Assembly (NCBI GenBank): GCA_002400415.1
Contig: DGQP01000015.1
Location: forward strand, 124,001-188,000
Source: Chitinophagaceae bacterium UBA4411
GTDB taxonomy: Bacteria; Bacteroidota; Bacteroidia; Chitinophagales; Chitinophagaceae
DNA length: 64,000 nucleotides
Reading direction: 5' to 3'
The notes beneath the pieces are model-generated. The model worked only from the letters and a program-made list of their open reading frames with translations, did not search any database and was not told the origin of the DNA. How positions within the stretch are numbered: position 1 is the stretch's first letter; every line of letters begins with the position of its first letter. Both the position numbers and the translations under genes were made by a program. This document shows positions 1 through 8,700 of this stretch, piece after piece.

Positions 1-239
1 GTAACATCTTTAAAACAGAAAGTCTGTAATTCCCGTTGCCCGGAGGGCTCATTGATATATGCCCGCAATTGCAGGTTCACCCATGCCTGTTTACTCCGTG
101 CATCTATTGAGCTTTTAAGAATATGATAACCTGAAACAACAGAAGGATTGACAGCTTCTGCTTTTGCAATGTATTGTTTTATAAGCTGCTCACTGGCTGC
201 TTCAGAGGGAAGCAGTTTAAGAATAATTACTTTTTGCAT
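1..239 (-). CDS. FAD-dependent oxidoreductase, N-terminal part (cut by window edge)
   Basis: Only the first 79 codons are inside the window; the rest lies to the left. Reading the minus strand from an ATG at 239 gives a protein beginning MQKVIILKLLPSEA, followed by YHILKSSIDAR and later LQLRAYINEP. This order resembles the N-terminal extension of the uncharacterised COG2509-type NAD(P)/FAD-dependent oxidoreductases (a ferredoxin-like region with an 'ILKRSIDAR' signature before the FAD domain). The FAD-binding part itself is not visible, so the family call rests on this extension alone. A CATCTTTG box at 277-284 could serve as a -7 element. It is divergent from the 5'-nucleotidase genes. Confidence 0.6.
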   Translation of the reverse strand, partial: MQKVIILKLLPSEAASEQLIKQYIAKAEAVNPSVVSGYHILKSSIDARSKQAWVNLQLRAYINEPSGQRELQTFCFKDV

Positions 240-380
240 CGGAGTCAGGTTTTTATCCTGAAAAGGTATTTGGCTGCAAAGATGCAAATAAAAAAAGGCT
301 GACGAAAGTTTGTTTTTAAAAGAGCAAAATCAGTTCTTCATGATATAAAAATCTTACTACCTTCAGGCATATTGATTGTT

Positions 381-1124
381 ATGAGACCAGTATTGATTGC
401 CTTTACTTTATTAATTATCCAGGCCAGTTCCTGTAAAACGGCTTACCAGCCTCAAAGCCTGCAATACAAAGATTACCGGATCAGTTCATCACAGCCCGGG
501 GATTCTGTTTTGCTCAGTGTGATCAAACCTTATAGTGACAGTGTTAATATGAGCATGAACAATGTGATAGGTATTGCCGAAAAATCATTGGAAAAAAAAA
601 TACCGGAGTGCACACTTGGTAATTTTATGGCCGATGCCTTTTTTAGTATGGCCAATGAAAAATTCCGGACAAAGGTGGATGTGGCTTTCATGAATTTTGG
701 TGGTATCAGGCTGACGCAATTACCTGCAGGTAATGTGACCCGCGGAAAGATATTTGAACTAATGCCTTTTGACAATGTATTACTGTTGCAGAAAATGAAA
801 GGAACAGTGTTGCAACAATTATTAGATCATATAGCCGGAAGAGGTGGTTGGCCGGTGTCGGGAATGACTATGCAGATAAAAGATAAAAAAGCGGTAAATG
901 TATTGATCGGTGGTAAGCCATTGGATCCAGAGGCAATCTATACAACTGCCAATTCAGATTTTGTGGCCAATGGCGGGGATGATGCAGCGATGTTGCGTAC
1001 GATACCTCAAATTAATATTGGCTACCTGATGCGGGATGCCCTTTTTGATTATATCGGTAAACTGAAAAGCCAGGGAAAGAATATTACTGCAAACGAAGAA
1101 AACCGTGTTACCAATGCTCAGTAG
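381..1124 (+). CDS. 5'-nucleotidase C-terminal-domain lipoprotein
   Basis: A 247-residue protein that carries only the substrate-binding C-terminal domain of UshA-type 5'-nucleotidases. Seen in the sequence: a lipoprotein-like signal ending in a Cys near residue 18 (QASSC), the NFGGIR motif, PFDN, and TANSDFVANGGDD, all landmarks of the 5_nucleotid_C family that holds the nucleotide base and phosphate. The start is taken at ATG 381; a TTG at 372 is in frame but less likely. Its stop overlaps the next gene, which encodes the missing metallophosphatase half, so the two products probably form one periplasmic or surface nucleotidase. The halves are encoded in reverse order to a normal single-chain UshA. 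Confidence 0.85.
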   Translation: MRPVLIAFTLLIIQASSCKTAYQPQSLQYKDYRISSSQPGDSVLLSVIKPYSDSVNMSMNNVIGIAEKSLEKKIPECTLGNFMADAFFSMANEKFRTKVDVAFMNFGGIRLTQLPAGNVTRGKIFELMPFDNVLLLQKMKGTVLQQLLDHIAGRGGWPVSGMTMQIKDKKAVNVLIGGKPLDPEAIYTTANSDFVANGGDDAAMLRTIPQINIGYLMRDALFDYIGKLKSQGKNITANEENRVTNAQ

Positions 1125-2052
1125 AAAAAAATTTATACAGCAAACAGCTCTTTCGGCGGGGGCCATGCTGGCTGGCCCGTCTTTACTGGAAGCTGCAGAA
1201 TACCTGTTGCCGCAAAAGCTGACTATTCTTCATACCAATGATGTGCATAGCCGGCTGGAAGCTTTCCCTATGGATGGCGGCCGTAATCAGGGTATGGGAG
1301 GTGTGGCTGCAAGAGCAGCACTGATTGAACAAATACGAAAAGAAGAAGAAAACGTATTATTACTTGATGCGGGAGATATTTTCCAGGGTACTCCTTATTT
1401 TAATCTTTATAAAGGAGAACCTGAAATAAAGGCGATGTCTGCCATGCGCTATGATGCCTGCACGATAGGAAATCACGATTTTGATGGCGGCCTGGAGAAC
1501 CTGGCCACACAACTCCATAATCATGCAAATTTCCCGATGCTGGTCAGTAATTATGACTTCACGGGCACCCCAATGGAAAACAAAACAGTACCTTATAAGA
1601 TATTTACAAAAGGAAGGCTGAAGATCGGTATGTTAGGGGTGGGGATTGAAATGCTGGGATTGGTCCCTGATAATTTATCGGCAGGCACTAAGTATTATGA
1701 TCCAGTTGAAAAGGCAAATGAAATGGCAGAACGGTTAAAGAAGGATATGAAATGTGATATGATCATTTGTCTGTCTCACCTTGGATACCAGTATAAAGGA
1801 AGTAATAAAGTAAGTGATGAAATACTGGCAAAAGAAACCAGTAATATTGACCTGATCATTGGTGGTCATACACATACATTCCTCGATAACCCTGTTACGA
1901 TTAAGAATAAGAAAGGGGATGATGTGGTGGTGAACCAGGTGGGCTGGGCAGGTATAATTTTAGGCAGATTAGATTTTGAATTTTCCAAATTTTCGGGCAA
2001 AAAAATGGCAAATTCCCGGTCTATTTCAGTTACCAAAAAATCAGGTGAATAA
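1114..2052 (+). CDS. Metallophosphatase (5'-nucleotidase catalytic domain), Tat-exported
   Basis: This 312-residue protein is the catalytic half of a 5'-nucleotidase. The metal-binding motifs of calcineurin-like phosphatases appear in order: HTNDVH, LLDAGD, GNHDFD, SHLGY and GGHTHTF. The N-terminus MLSRKKFIQQTALSAGAM looks like a twin-arginine signal of the R-K type, so export is probably folded and Tat-dependent. ATG 1114 is preferred over the in-frame GTG 1105 because it places the SRKKF motif right at the N-terminus. It overlaps the previous stop by 11 bases, indicating translational coupling with the substrate-binding half. Exact substrate (nucleotides, UDP-sugars or other phosphoesters) is not deducible. 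Confidence 0.88.
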   Translation: MLSRKKFIQQTALSAGAMLAGPSLLEAAEYLLPQKLTILHTNDVHSRLEAFPMDGGRNQGMGGVAARAALIEQIRKEEENVLLLDAGDIFQGTPYFNLYKGEPEIKAMSAMRYDACTIGNHDFDGGLENLATQLHNHANFPMLVSNYDFTGTPMENKTVPYKIFTKGRLKIGMLGVGIEMLGLVPDNLSAGTKYYDPVEKANEMAERLKKDMKCDMIICLSHLGYQYKGSNKVSDEILAKETSNIDLIIGGHTHTFLDNPVTIKNKKGDDVVVNQVGWAGIILGRLDFEFSKFSGKKMANSRSISVTKKSGE

Positions 2053-2186
2053 AAATTTTTTTTTATAAAAGAAATGTAGATATTCGCCGTCCTGTCCAAC
2101 TTTTTTTATCGACATTGTGTGAAGTATTTTATTGGACATTTCAAAGGACTATAAGTTAACCCGATATATAAACTGCTAGTTGACAG

Positions 2187-3620
2187 ATGGAGAAAAATGC
2201 TGAAAAAGTCTGGACCAGTTGCTTAAAGATCATCAAGGATATTGTTGAGTGGCAGCATTACAAAACATGGTTTGAACCTATCACGCCGGTTTCCTTAAAA
2301 AATAATGTGCTCGTCATACAGGTACCCAGCCAATTCTTTTTTGAATACCTCGAAGAACATTACGTAAATTTATTAGCGAAGACATTAAAACGGGAACTGG
2401 GTAAAGAGGCCCGGCTGGAATACCGGATTATGGTGGACAGTGGTAACAGTAAGAACAAGCCTGTTACCATGGATGTAAGCGGACAAGGTTTTAAAACATT
2501 TTCAAATAACGAAATGGATTTTCCTTTAGTCATAAATAATCCAGTCAAGAATCCCTTCGTTATACCGGGTTTGAAAAAAATGCAGATCGACCCGCAGCTT
2601 AATCATATTTATACGTTTGATGCCTTTATAGAAGGCGATTGCAACCGGGTGGCCCGTCGTGCTGGTAAAACAGTGGCGGAAAAACCCGGCGCTAACTCCT
2701 TTAACCCCCTGGTTATATATGGCGGAGTGGGTTTGGGCAAGACTCACCTGGCACAGGCCATCGGGAATGAGGTTAAAAGGTCAAATCCCAATAAAGTAGT
2801 GTTGTACGTGAGTTCCGAGAAATTCATCAACCAGTTCATGGATCATAGCCGGAACAACGCTATTAATGATTTCATTCATTTCTACCAGCTGATTGATGTG
2901 CTGATTATTGATGATGTTCAGTTTTTTGCCAAGGCTGAAAAATCGCAGGATGCTTTCTTTGCCATATTTAACCATCTTCACCAGTCCGGCAAACAACTGA
3001 TCCTGACTTCGGATAAACCGCCTAAAGACCTGGAAGGCGTACAGGAAAGATTACTAAGCCGCTTCCGCTGGGGGTTAAGTGCTGATTTGCAGGTACCTGA
3101 TTATGATACCCGGATAGAGATACTGGAACGTAAAATGAAGAATGACGGTTTGGAAATGCCCAAAGAGGTGGTAAAATATATTGCTTACAACATTAACAGC
3201 AATGTACGGGAGCTGGAAGGTGCTTTAATTTCACTGTTGGCACAATCTTCGCTGAACAGGAGGGAAATTGACCTTGATTTAGCCAAGAAAGTGTTACGCA
3301 ACTTCGTCAAATCATCCAGCAAAGAAATCACGATTGAAACCATTCAGCGAATGGTATGTGAATACTTTGACGTGTCTTATGATAAACTTTTGCAGAAAAC
3401 CCGCAAAAGAGAGATCGTACAGGCAAGACAAATCACTATGTACCTGGCAAAGGCTTTCACCAAGAATTCACTGAAGACCATTGGTGAACATTTCGGTGGA
3501 AGGGATCATACCACGGTAATTCATTCCTGCCAGACTGTGAAAGACCTCATGGATACGGATACGGTGTTCAGGGAAAACGTGTTAGAATTACAGCAAAAAG
3601 TGCAGTTAGCTGCCATGTAA
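2187..3620 (+). CDS. dnaA: Chromosomal replication initiator protein DnaA
   Basis: A full-length DnaA of 477 residues, the ATPase that binds DnaA boxes and melts the origin. Domain I (about 1-80) contains the conserved W-x-x-W-F-x-P region (EWQHYKTWFEP). A linker follows. The AAA+ domain has Walker A GGVGLGKTH at about 179-187 and Walker B LIIDDVQF at about 238-245. Domain IV carries the DNA-binding signature GGRDHTTVIHS near residue 440. The upstream intergenic stretch 2053-2186 is A+T-rich and has one near-consensus DnaA box (TTATCGACA at 2106-2114), which is too little to call an origin. A strong hairpin terminator follows the gene. Confidence 0.98.
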   Translation: MEKNAEKVWTSCLKIIKDIVEWQHYKTWFEPITPVSLKNNVLVIQVPSQFFFEYLEEHYVNLLAKTLKRELGKEARLEYRIMVDSGNSKNKPVTMDVSGQGFKTFSNNEMDFPLVINNPVKNPFVIPGLKKMQIDPQLNHIYTFDAFIEGDCNRVARRAGKTVAEKPGANSFNPLVIYGGVGLGKTHLAQAIGNEVKRSNPNKVVLYVSSEKFINQFMDHSRNNAINDFIHFYQLIDVLIIDDVQFFAKAEKSQDAFFAIFNHLHQSGKQLILTSDKPPKDLEGVQERLLSRFRWGLSADLQVPDYDTRIEILERKMKNDGLEMPKEVVKYIAYNINSNVRELEGALISLLAQSSLNRREIDLDLAKKVLRNFVKSSSKEITIETIQRMVCEYFDVSYDKLLQKTRKREIVQARQITMYLAKAFTKNSLKTIGEHFGGRDHTTVIHSCQTVKDLMDTDTVFRENVLELQQKVQLAAM

Positions 3621-3656
3621 GATACTTGGACGGTTTCAATAAATTAATTGAACCAG

Positions 3657-3697
3657 CCCCGTCTCGCTTCCGGCGATGACGGGGTTCTTTTTTTATT
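3657..3697 (+). terminator. Rho-independent terminator after dnaA
   Basis: CCCCGTC (3657-3663) pairs with GACGGGG (3678-3684) and is followed by TTCTTTTTTTATT. A second weaker hairpin, GGTTTCAAT/ATTGAACC, lies just before it at 3632-3654. Confidence 0.85.
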
Positions 3698-3740
3698 GAA
3701 TTAAAACGGTTAAACATGAGGGAGGAAAGCAATTAATCTT

Positions 3741-3748
3741 TATTTTTG
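3741..3748 (+). promoter_or_regulatory. Candidate -7 promoter box for the tRNA genes
   Basis: TATTTTTG matches the Bacteroidota -7 consensus TAnnTTTG exactly and lies 34 bases before tRNA-Ser, after the dnaA terminator. No clear TTG -33 element is seen at the usual spacing. Confidence 0.45.
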
Positions 3749-3782
3749 CCACCCCTTCGGTAAAACGGGGTAAAGTTCTTAG

Positions 3783-3873
3783 GGAGAGGTGCCTGAGTGG
3801 CCGAAAGGGCCGGTTTGCTAAACCGTTGTACGAGCTTAAACTTGTACCGAGGGTTCGAATCCCTCCCTCTCCG
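3783..3873 (+). tRNA. tRNA-Ser (anticodon GCT)
   Basis: The acceptor stem GGAGAGG (3783-3789) pairs with CCTCTCC (3866-3872). The anticodon loop reads TTGCTAA, giving GCT, which decodes AGC and AGU. A long variable arm typical of serine tRNA is present (about 3826-3848), and the T arm is GAGGG-TTCGAAT-CCCTC. The 3' CCA is not encoded. Confidence 0.97.
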
Positions 3874-3910
3874 CAGGAGCCTGCATGACCGGCAGGCTTT
3901 TATTATGGCC

Positions 3911-3984
3911 CGGGAAGTAGCGCAGGCCGGTAGCGCACCTGGTTTGGGACCAGGGGGTCGCAGGTTCGAATCCTGTCTTCCCGA
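3911..3984 (+). tRNA. tRNA-Pro (anticodon TGG)
   Basis: The acceptor stem CGGGAAG (3911-3917) pairs with CTTCCCG (3977-3983). The anticodon stem-loop CCTGG-TTTGGGA-CCAGG gives anticodon TGG, and the T loop GTTCGAAT is intact. CCA is not encoded. It lies 37 bases after tRNA-Ser and is probably co-transcribed with it. Confidence 0.97.
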
Positions 3985-4008
3985 CAACCAATTTTTGGAA
4001 AGTACGTT

Positions 4009-4038
4009 AGCCGCAGATCATTGATCTGCGGCTTTTTT
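4009..4038 (+). terminator. Terminator after the tRNA pair
   Basis: AGCCGCAGATCA pairs perfectly with TGATCTGCGGCT (4009-4032), followed by a run of T. Confidence 0.88.
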
Positions 4039-4395
4039 GTGTACAATACAGGCGTAAAGAGACTTGTTTGCATGGCGTGGGAACGGGAGAATGAAATCTT
4101 GGGTGTTTAACCGTCTGCTTTCACCATCAATGTAGGTTGGACTTCCATCAGCGGACCGGAATGTTTAATCAAAAAATGCATCATGATGGAAGGCATGAAA
4201 AGATGCAATGTGCTTTATGTTTTATGATCAATTGCTAAAAACATCCGGGGTACAACCGGATTACCTGCAATTGCAATCTTCCATGTTATAAGACCGGTTT
4301 ATTCCAAAAGATGGTGAACGGGGATAACGGGGATCGTTGCAGCTCCGTTCATGCTTTGTCCCGGTTTTGTGCATAATAATTATCTTCGGTACGCT
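4039..4395. other. Intergenic stretch, no gene seen
   Basis: About 357 bases between the tRNA terminator and the AraC-type regulator. No credible coding frame or RNA was found. The only motif of note is TATCTTCG at 4381-4388, listed separately. Confidence 0.5.
4381..4388 (+). promoter_or_regulatory. Candidate -7 promoter box of the AraC-type regulator
   Basis: TATCTTCG differs from TAnnTTTG in one position and ends 7 bases before the ATG at 4396. The same octamer precedes uvrA (57808-57815). If it is used, the mRNA would have almost no leader, and the in-frame upstream ATG at 4351 could not be the start. Confidence 0.35.
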
Positions 4396-5241
4396 ATGGA
4401 AAATTTTCAGCAATATCTTATAACTCCTTACATACCGCATCCTTCGCTTAAAGACTATATTATTGCGTATGCTTACACTGAACTAAATACAACATCGCTG
4501 GCCAATATGGACCTGTTTCCCTGCGGCATTACAACATTAGTGGTTATGCTTTCCGGTAATACAGAAATTACAAGTGTGCAAACCGGTAAGAATTACCGGG
4601 ATAAGTTCTACTTTGTAGGCCAGTACTCGCTATTCACTCCATTTTATTCTACGAAAGCCAGGGCTATAACTATTACATTTAAACCCTTCGGGGCTCATGC
4701 ATTATTCGGTGTGCCTCAGCATTTATCGTTGGATCAGAATATAGAAGCGGCTGCTATTTTCCCGGAAATAAAAGATATTTTGCCACAGTTGGAAGATTTG
4801 AGTGAATATCCGCAGGAGTGCATACGGCTGATTGATAAATTCTTCCTTACAAAAATTTCAAGGAAAATATTTGCAGATCCCCGAATTAATTATGCCTGCG
4901 ACATTGTCGCAAAATCTAAAGGAAGTACATCAATAAAAGATCTCGCCAATTCTGTATCTATGTCGCCACGTTCTTTAGAATTGCATTTCAGGGAAAAGGT
5001 TGGAATGAGCCCCAAATTGTTTAGCCGTATCATACGTTTTTCCAACGCGGTCCAATACATTAAAAACTCTAAAAAAATTGACTGGCAGGATGTAAGTTAC
5101 CGGTTCGGCTATTTCGATCAGAATCACTTTATCCGGGAGTTTAAGCATTTTTTTGGAGCCACACCCACACAAATACAGCCGGATACACATTCTATTGCAT
5201 TTTTCGTTGCGGAGAAAATCAGTGAAAGCAGGGGGAGTTAG
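4396..5241 (+). CDS. AraC-family transcriptional regulator
   Basis: A 281-residue regulator. The C-terminal third is a double helix-turn-helix of the AraC/XylS type: SIKDLANSVSMSPRSLE as the first helix pair and DVSYRFGYFDQNHFIREFK with FFGATPTQ as the highly conserved second. The N-terminal half has the SLKDYI...FPCG...LV pattern of the DUF6597-type ligand-binding domain common in Bacteroidota AraC proteins. The ATG at 4396 is preferred to that at 4351 because the domain begins at once (YLITPYIPHPSLKDYI). The effector and targets are unknown; the downstream lipoprotein gene is 75 bases away and is a possible target. Confidence 0.85.
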   Translation: MENFQQYLITPYIPHPSLKDYIIAYAYTELNTTSLANMDLFPCGITTLVVMLSGNTEITSVQTGKNYRDKFYFVGQYSLFTPFYSTKARAITITFKPFGAHALFGVPQHLSLDQNIEAAAIFPEIKDILPQLEDLSEYPQECIRLIDKFFLTKISRKIFADPRINYACDIVAKSKGSTSIKDLANSVSMSPRSLELHFREKVGMSPKLFSRIIRFSNAVQYIKNSKKIDWQDVSYRFGYFDQNHFIREFKHFFGATPTQIQPDTHSIAFFVAEKISESRGS

Positions 5242-5316
5242 CTTCTGGTGAATTTCGTTTTTATGCTATGGGGTTTTTTCTTTATGTATTTCCTTTGCCG
5301 GGAAAACCAAGGAAAA

Positions 5317-6231
5317 ATGAAGCATTCCACATTGTTTATTGCAGCACTCTGTATCTTATTTTCTTCATGCGGGCAAACTGCAGGTAAAAAGAACAACGCA
5401 AAACCGGAAGCGTCTAAAACAGAGACAGCACCGGTAAAACTGGACATTACTTTAGATAAGGCATTTTACATGACCGGGGATGCCATGGATGATCTCTATA
5501 TAACTGTAACAGTAAATAGTGGTGAACTGAAACCCAATACCGAAGTAGAGATTTTAAAGAAAAATAATCCGGCAGAAAAAATAGAGGCTGTTATATACCG
5601 GGTTGATGATACTCATTTCAAACAAAAAAATGCCGCTAAAGCAGGTGAAGAGGCCATTATCTATCTGAAAGTAAAAAATGATAAGAATTTTAGTTTGGGG
5701 TATAATGGTGATGAATACCTTGTCAGCGGCAAAGGACAAACGCCGGTTACGGACCCCGTTCTGACTGTGAACGCCGCAAATGCTAAAATAATGATTAATG
5801 GTGCTGAATGGAAATACGAGAAAGTTAAGGTATATCATTATACAAAAGATGATTTGAAAGGTGTAACGAAAGGCCCAGCCAATATCATGATTACTTTTAC
5901 CAGGCCCAATAAAAATGTAAAGATTACCGGAGGGGAGGAAAGATTACAAATCAACATTTACACGCCTTTGCAACAGGCGGCTGATTACCCCAAAAATAAA
6001 CTCGATGTAGCCTGGTCAGGGTGGCTGAATGGAAAAGAAATAACCCTGGTAAATAATAAAGAGCCTGATCTCGATGCCTCCGCCATTATCTCAGCATACA
6101 GTGGTGGTAATAAACCTGTTATTTCAGGTAAGGTACTATCAGTGGCAAAACAAACCCTTTGCGGCGGTTGTGGTAATAAAAAGATAGAAGTAAGTTTTGA
6201 AAACCTGCCCGTGGAAATATATAATCAGTAA
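5317..6231 (+). CDS. Lipoprotein of unknown function
   Basis: The 304-residue product starts with a lipoprotein signal (MKHSTLFIAALCILFSSCG), lipidated Cys at about residue 18. The mature part is rich in beta-type sequence with no recognised catalytic motif. Near the C-terminus there is a CGGCGNKK cluster that could bind metal or form a disulfide. ATG 5317, preceded by GGAAAA, is chosen over the in-frame GTG 5248, because the longer version would bury the signal peptide. It sits 17 bases before the next secreted protein gene, so the two are probably co-expressed. I do not recognise the family. Confidence 0.7.
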   Translation: MKHSTLFIAALCILFSSCGQTAGKKNNAKPEASKTETAPVKLDITLDKAFYMTGDAMDDLYITVTVNSGELKPNTEVEILKKNNPAEKIEAVIYRVDDTHFKQKNAAKAGEEAIIYLKVKNDKNFSLGYNGDEYLVSGKGQTPVTDPVLTVNAANAKIMINGAEWKYEKVKVYHYTKDDLKGVTKGPANIMITFTRPNKNVKITGGEERLQINIYTPLQQAADYPKNKLDVAWSGWLNGKEITLVNNKEPDLDASAIISAYSGGNKPVISGKVLSVAKQTLCGGCGNKKIEVSFENLPVEIYNQ

Positions 6232-6248
6232 CCAGTTAAACCTTAGCA

Positions 6249-7691
6249 ATGAAATTTTTTGTAGTATGCATCTTGCAGTTTACTGCAATTTTGTTAAACG
6301 CCCAGATCAGTACAATCAACAAAAATAAGACGACAACTCAAACTTTGAAGCCCCTGGCAAATTATTACCGCGTGGTGGCGAAAGGATTTATTTGCAACCG
6401 GGAAACAGCAGATGACGTACTGGAAAGAGATGGTAAGCGGGATGAGATTTACTTAGCTTCTCAATCTGTATTGTTTGATGACAGAGCTTATTCTATTCCG
6501 TCTACTGTGGTAAAAAACCGGAGCCGTACATTGGGAGATGTCAATGGAAGGGCATCTCACGAGAGAAGGGTAATGGCCGGCTCTGCCGATGGTAAACTAG
6601 GTGGTATTAAAACAGGAGACCATATTCCGGATATTGATCCCTGGAAAAACAATGCCACTGCGAAAGGCGATTTACTGCCATTTGTAATTTGGGAAGGTGA
6701 ACTGCCTGCGGGCAGATCGGTAATTATTACTCCCTCAATCTTTGAATGGGATGGCCCTGCTGATTTTTTTACCAACTTATGGCATAACAGCTTTGTGGGT
6801 CAGCTGGCAAGAGGAGCGGCGAATGTGGCATCGCTTCCTTATAAACTGGTAACACAGGGAATAAACACCAGTAATGAGGCAGGCTTGTATGATGACGGAA
6901 CTCCCGGGGTATATGCTCCATTTACTGTCACACAAAATTTTCGAAATTTTTATAAAGTGGATATTGAAGGAATAATTTCACCTGCTGAAAAGGACCGGTT
7001 TATAAAGCAAAACAGTGTGAATGCCGGAATGCCCGGAGACAGGCCTGTCGGCTTGGTAAAGCAGGCTGGTATGGATGTTTATAACCCGCTTAGTATTATG
7101 CTTGACGGAACGGCTTTTGAAAAATTGACTAACAGGAATTTTGGTTATGGTATTGGCATCATCCCGGTAAGGTATAAAGACGGTGCCGGATTAGATGGTG
7201 ATTACACGGTGTTTTATTCTTTTGAAAAAGTTACCGAAGGGACAGAGAAGAATAAAATAAATATAAGCAGCAGTGATGTATTCAGCCCGTCAGCGGGTTA
7301 TAAATTGCACAATACATTTGCTCCGGATTTTACGACTGACTTGCTCAATGGCGGTGACGTAGTAGTTATGAATGCTGATAAAAACCTGAGAAGTGAAAAG
7401 TGGTATATCCGCAAGTCGGCAAATGAGGGGTATTTTGTTTTTACCAATTTGTACAATGAACAATTACTCTTCTCATCTGGTGATCCCGGCGGCTATGCAG
7501 CCAAAACGTCTGCGGGAGGCGGTTCGGAAATAGCTATGATACGTTACTGCGATGGTAGCTGGATTATCAGGTTGAGTAATGGTAGTCAAAGTGTATTACA
7601 GACCAGGGGATTGAATATACAACCGGCAACCCCGGTAGTCTTTGGGGCTTTCAGCTTTATGAAAAGCCAGCGATGGTGGATAGGGGAATAA
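6249..7691 (+). CDS. Secreted protein of unknown function, possibly with a beta-trefoil-like end
   Basis: A 480-residue protein with an N-terminal signal peptide (cleavage after LLNAQ). Residues about 30-75 read GFICNRETADDVLERDGKRDE, an acidic patch that could bind calcium. A central hydrophobic segment (NVASLPYKLVTQG) follows. The last 100 residues have tryptophan-centred repeats (SEKWYIRK, DGSWIIRL, SQRWWIGE) spaced like the QxW units of ricin-type lectins, though the classical QxW triplet is absent. The function is unknown; carbohydrate binding is an inference from the C-terminal pattern. It follows the lipoprotein gene closely and has no terminator of note after it. Confidence 0.6.
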   Translation: MKFFVVCILQFTAILLNAQISTINKNKTTTQTLKPLANYYRVVAKGFICNRETADDVLERDGKRDEIYLASQSVLFDDRAYSIPSTVVKNRSRTLGDVNGRASHERRVMAGSADGKLGGIKTGDHIPDIDPWKNNATAKGDLLPFVIWEGELPAGRSVIITPSIFEWDGPADFFTNLWHNSFVGQLARGAANVASLPYKLVTQGINTSNEAGLYDDGTPGVYAPFTVTQNFRNFYKVDIEGIISPAEKDRFIKQNSVNAGMPGDRPVGLVKQAGMDVYNPLSIMLDGTAFEKLTNRNFGYGIGIIPVRYKDGAGLDGDYTVFYSFEKVTEGTEKNKINISSSDVFSPSAGYKLHNTFAPDFTTDLLNGGDVVVMNADKNLRSEKWYIRKSANEGYFVFTNLYNEQLLFSSGDPGGYAAKTSAGGGSEIAMIRYCDGSWIIRLSNGSQSVLQTRGLNIQPATPVVFGAFSFMKSQRWWIGE

Positions 7692-7925
7692 AGCCGGTTT
7701 AGGCCGTTCTGCTGATATTACTTTTTTACCCGGCCACCGCTTACATGCAAAGAATTAAATGCAGAGATGTTGGGTGAACATAATCTGGCAATAAAAAGCC
7801 CGGGTGCTAAAATTTTCCGGATACGATGAGCCGTCACTGTAAGATACCCATATAGGTTATCTACAGGAGCTTTATGTTGGAAAATTAAGCACCAGGAGAT
7901 CGCCGGCAGAAAAATTTAAAGCAGC

Positions 7926-8681
7926 TTATCTTCCCATCCAGCCTCCGTCAACTGTTATAATTGTTCCGTTTACATAATCGGAAGCAGGTGATGATAAGAA
8001 CACATAAGCACCGGCAAGGTCTGCAGGTGTTCCCCAGCGGTTAGCAGGTATCCTTGAGAGAATAGCCGCACTTCTGTCTTCATCAGCTCTTAATTGAGCA
8101 GTATTATTGGTGGCAATATAACCGGGGGCCACACCATTTACGGTGATGCCGTGTTGTGCCCATTCATTCGCAAATGCCTTTAATAACGAAGAAACGCCTG
8201 CTTTGCTGGCTGCATAACCGGGGACGAATACACCTCCCTGGAAGGATAATAAAGAACAGGTGAAAACGATCTTGCCGGCATGTTGTTCCACCATACGCTT
8301 ACCGATTTCTCTTGTAAGAATGAATTGCGCATCGAGATTGATCCGGATAATCGTGTCCCAGTATTCATCCGGATGCTCGGCGATGGGTTTGCGCAGAATG
8401 TGCCCCGCATTATTGATCAGAATGTCAATTTTCGGATGATCTGCTTTTACTTTTTCAATAAATGAATAGAGTGAATCTCTTTTTGAAAAATCGCAGGTAT
8501 AATAATACAGCTTCTTTCCTGCTTTTACAACGGCCTTTTCCAGGTCAGGGGCTGCTGCTTCGAGACTTACACCAATGATATCTGCACCGGATTCTGCAAG
8601 TTCTGTTGCAATGGCCAGGCCTATGCCGCTGCTGCTGCCGGTTACAATGGCTAATTTACCGTCAACTCTGAAGTTTAACAT
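7926..8681 (-). CDS. kduD: 2-dehydro-3-deoxy-D-gluconate 5-dehydrogenase (KduD-like SDR)
   Basis: A 251-residue short-chain dehydrogenase that would reduce 2,5-diketo-3-deoxygluconate to 2-keto-3-deoxygluconate (KDG) with NAD(P)H in the cytoplasm. Visible motifs: the nucleotide-binding TGSSSGIG at about 14-21, NNAG, a catalytic Ser in the TCSLLS region, and Y-x3-K in GYAASKAG. The opening FRVDGKLAIVTG and the ending VNGTIITVDGGWMGR are typical of KduD. It lies 19 bases after kduI, the enzyme that supplies its substrate, at the end of the regulator-PL6-kduI-kduD arm. The plus-strand arm contains a second SDR, so the two may split duties or be redundant. Confidence 0.87.
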   Translation of the reverse strand: MLNFRVDGKLAIVTGSSSGIGLAIATELAESGADIIGVSLEAAAPDLEKAVVKAGKKLYYYTCDFSKRDSLYSFIEKVKADHPKIDILINNAGHILRKPIAEHPDEYWDTIIRINLDAQFILTREIGKRMVEQHAGKIVFTCSLLSFQGGVFVPGYAASKAGVSSLLKAFANEWAQHGITVNGVAPGYIATNNTAQLRADEDRSAAILSRIPANRWGTPADLAGAYVFLSSPASDYVNGTIITVDGGWMGR

Positions 8682-8700
8682 GATGATTATTTTGGTTTAA

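Noticed and set aside
2053..2186. Possible oriC upstream of dnaA
   Set aside because: A+T-rich, but only one imperfect DnaA box (TTATCGACA, 2106-2114) and no repeat array.
3783..3984. Integration (att) site at the tRNA genes
   Set aside because: No second copy of a tRNA 3' end and no integrase were noticed downstream in the window.
3733..4024. Open frames of 75-84 codons on both strands across the tRNA genes
   Set aside because: They read through tRNA-Ser and tRNA-Pro, which are certain; artefacts of the RNA genes.
7692..7925. Remnant gene between the secreted protein and kduD
   Set aside because: 234 bases without a coherent frame or strong hairpin; treated as an ordinary convergent gap.
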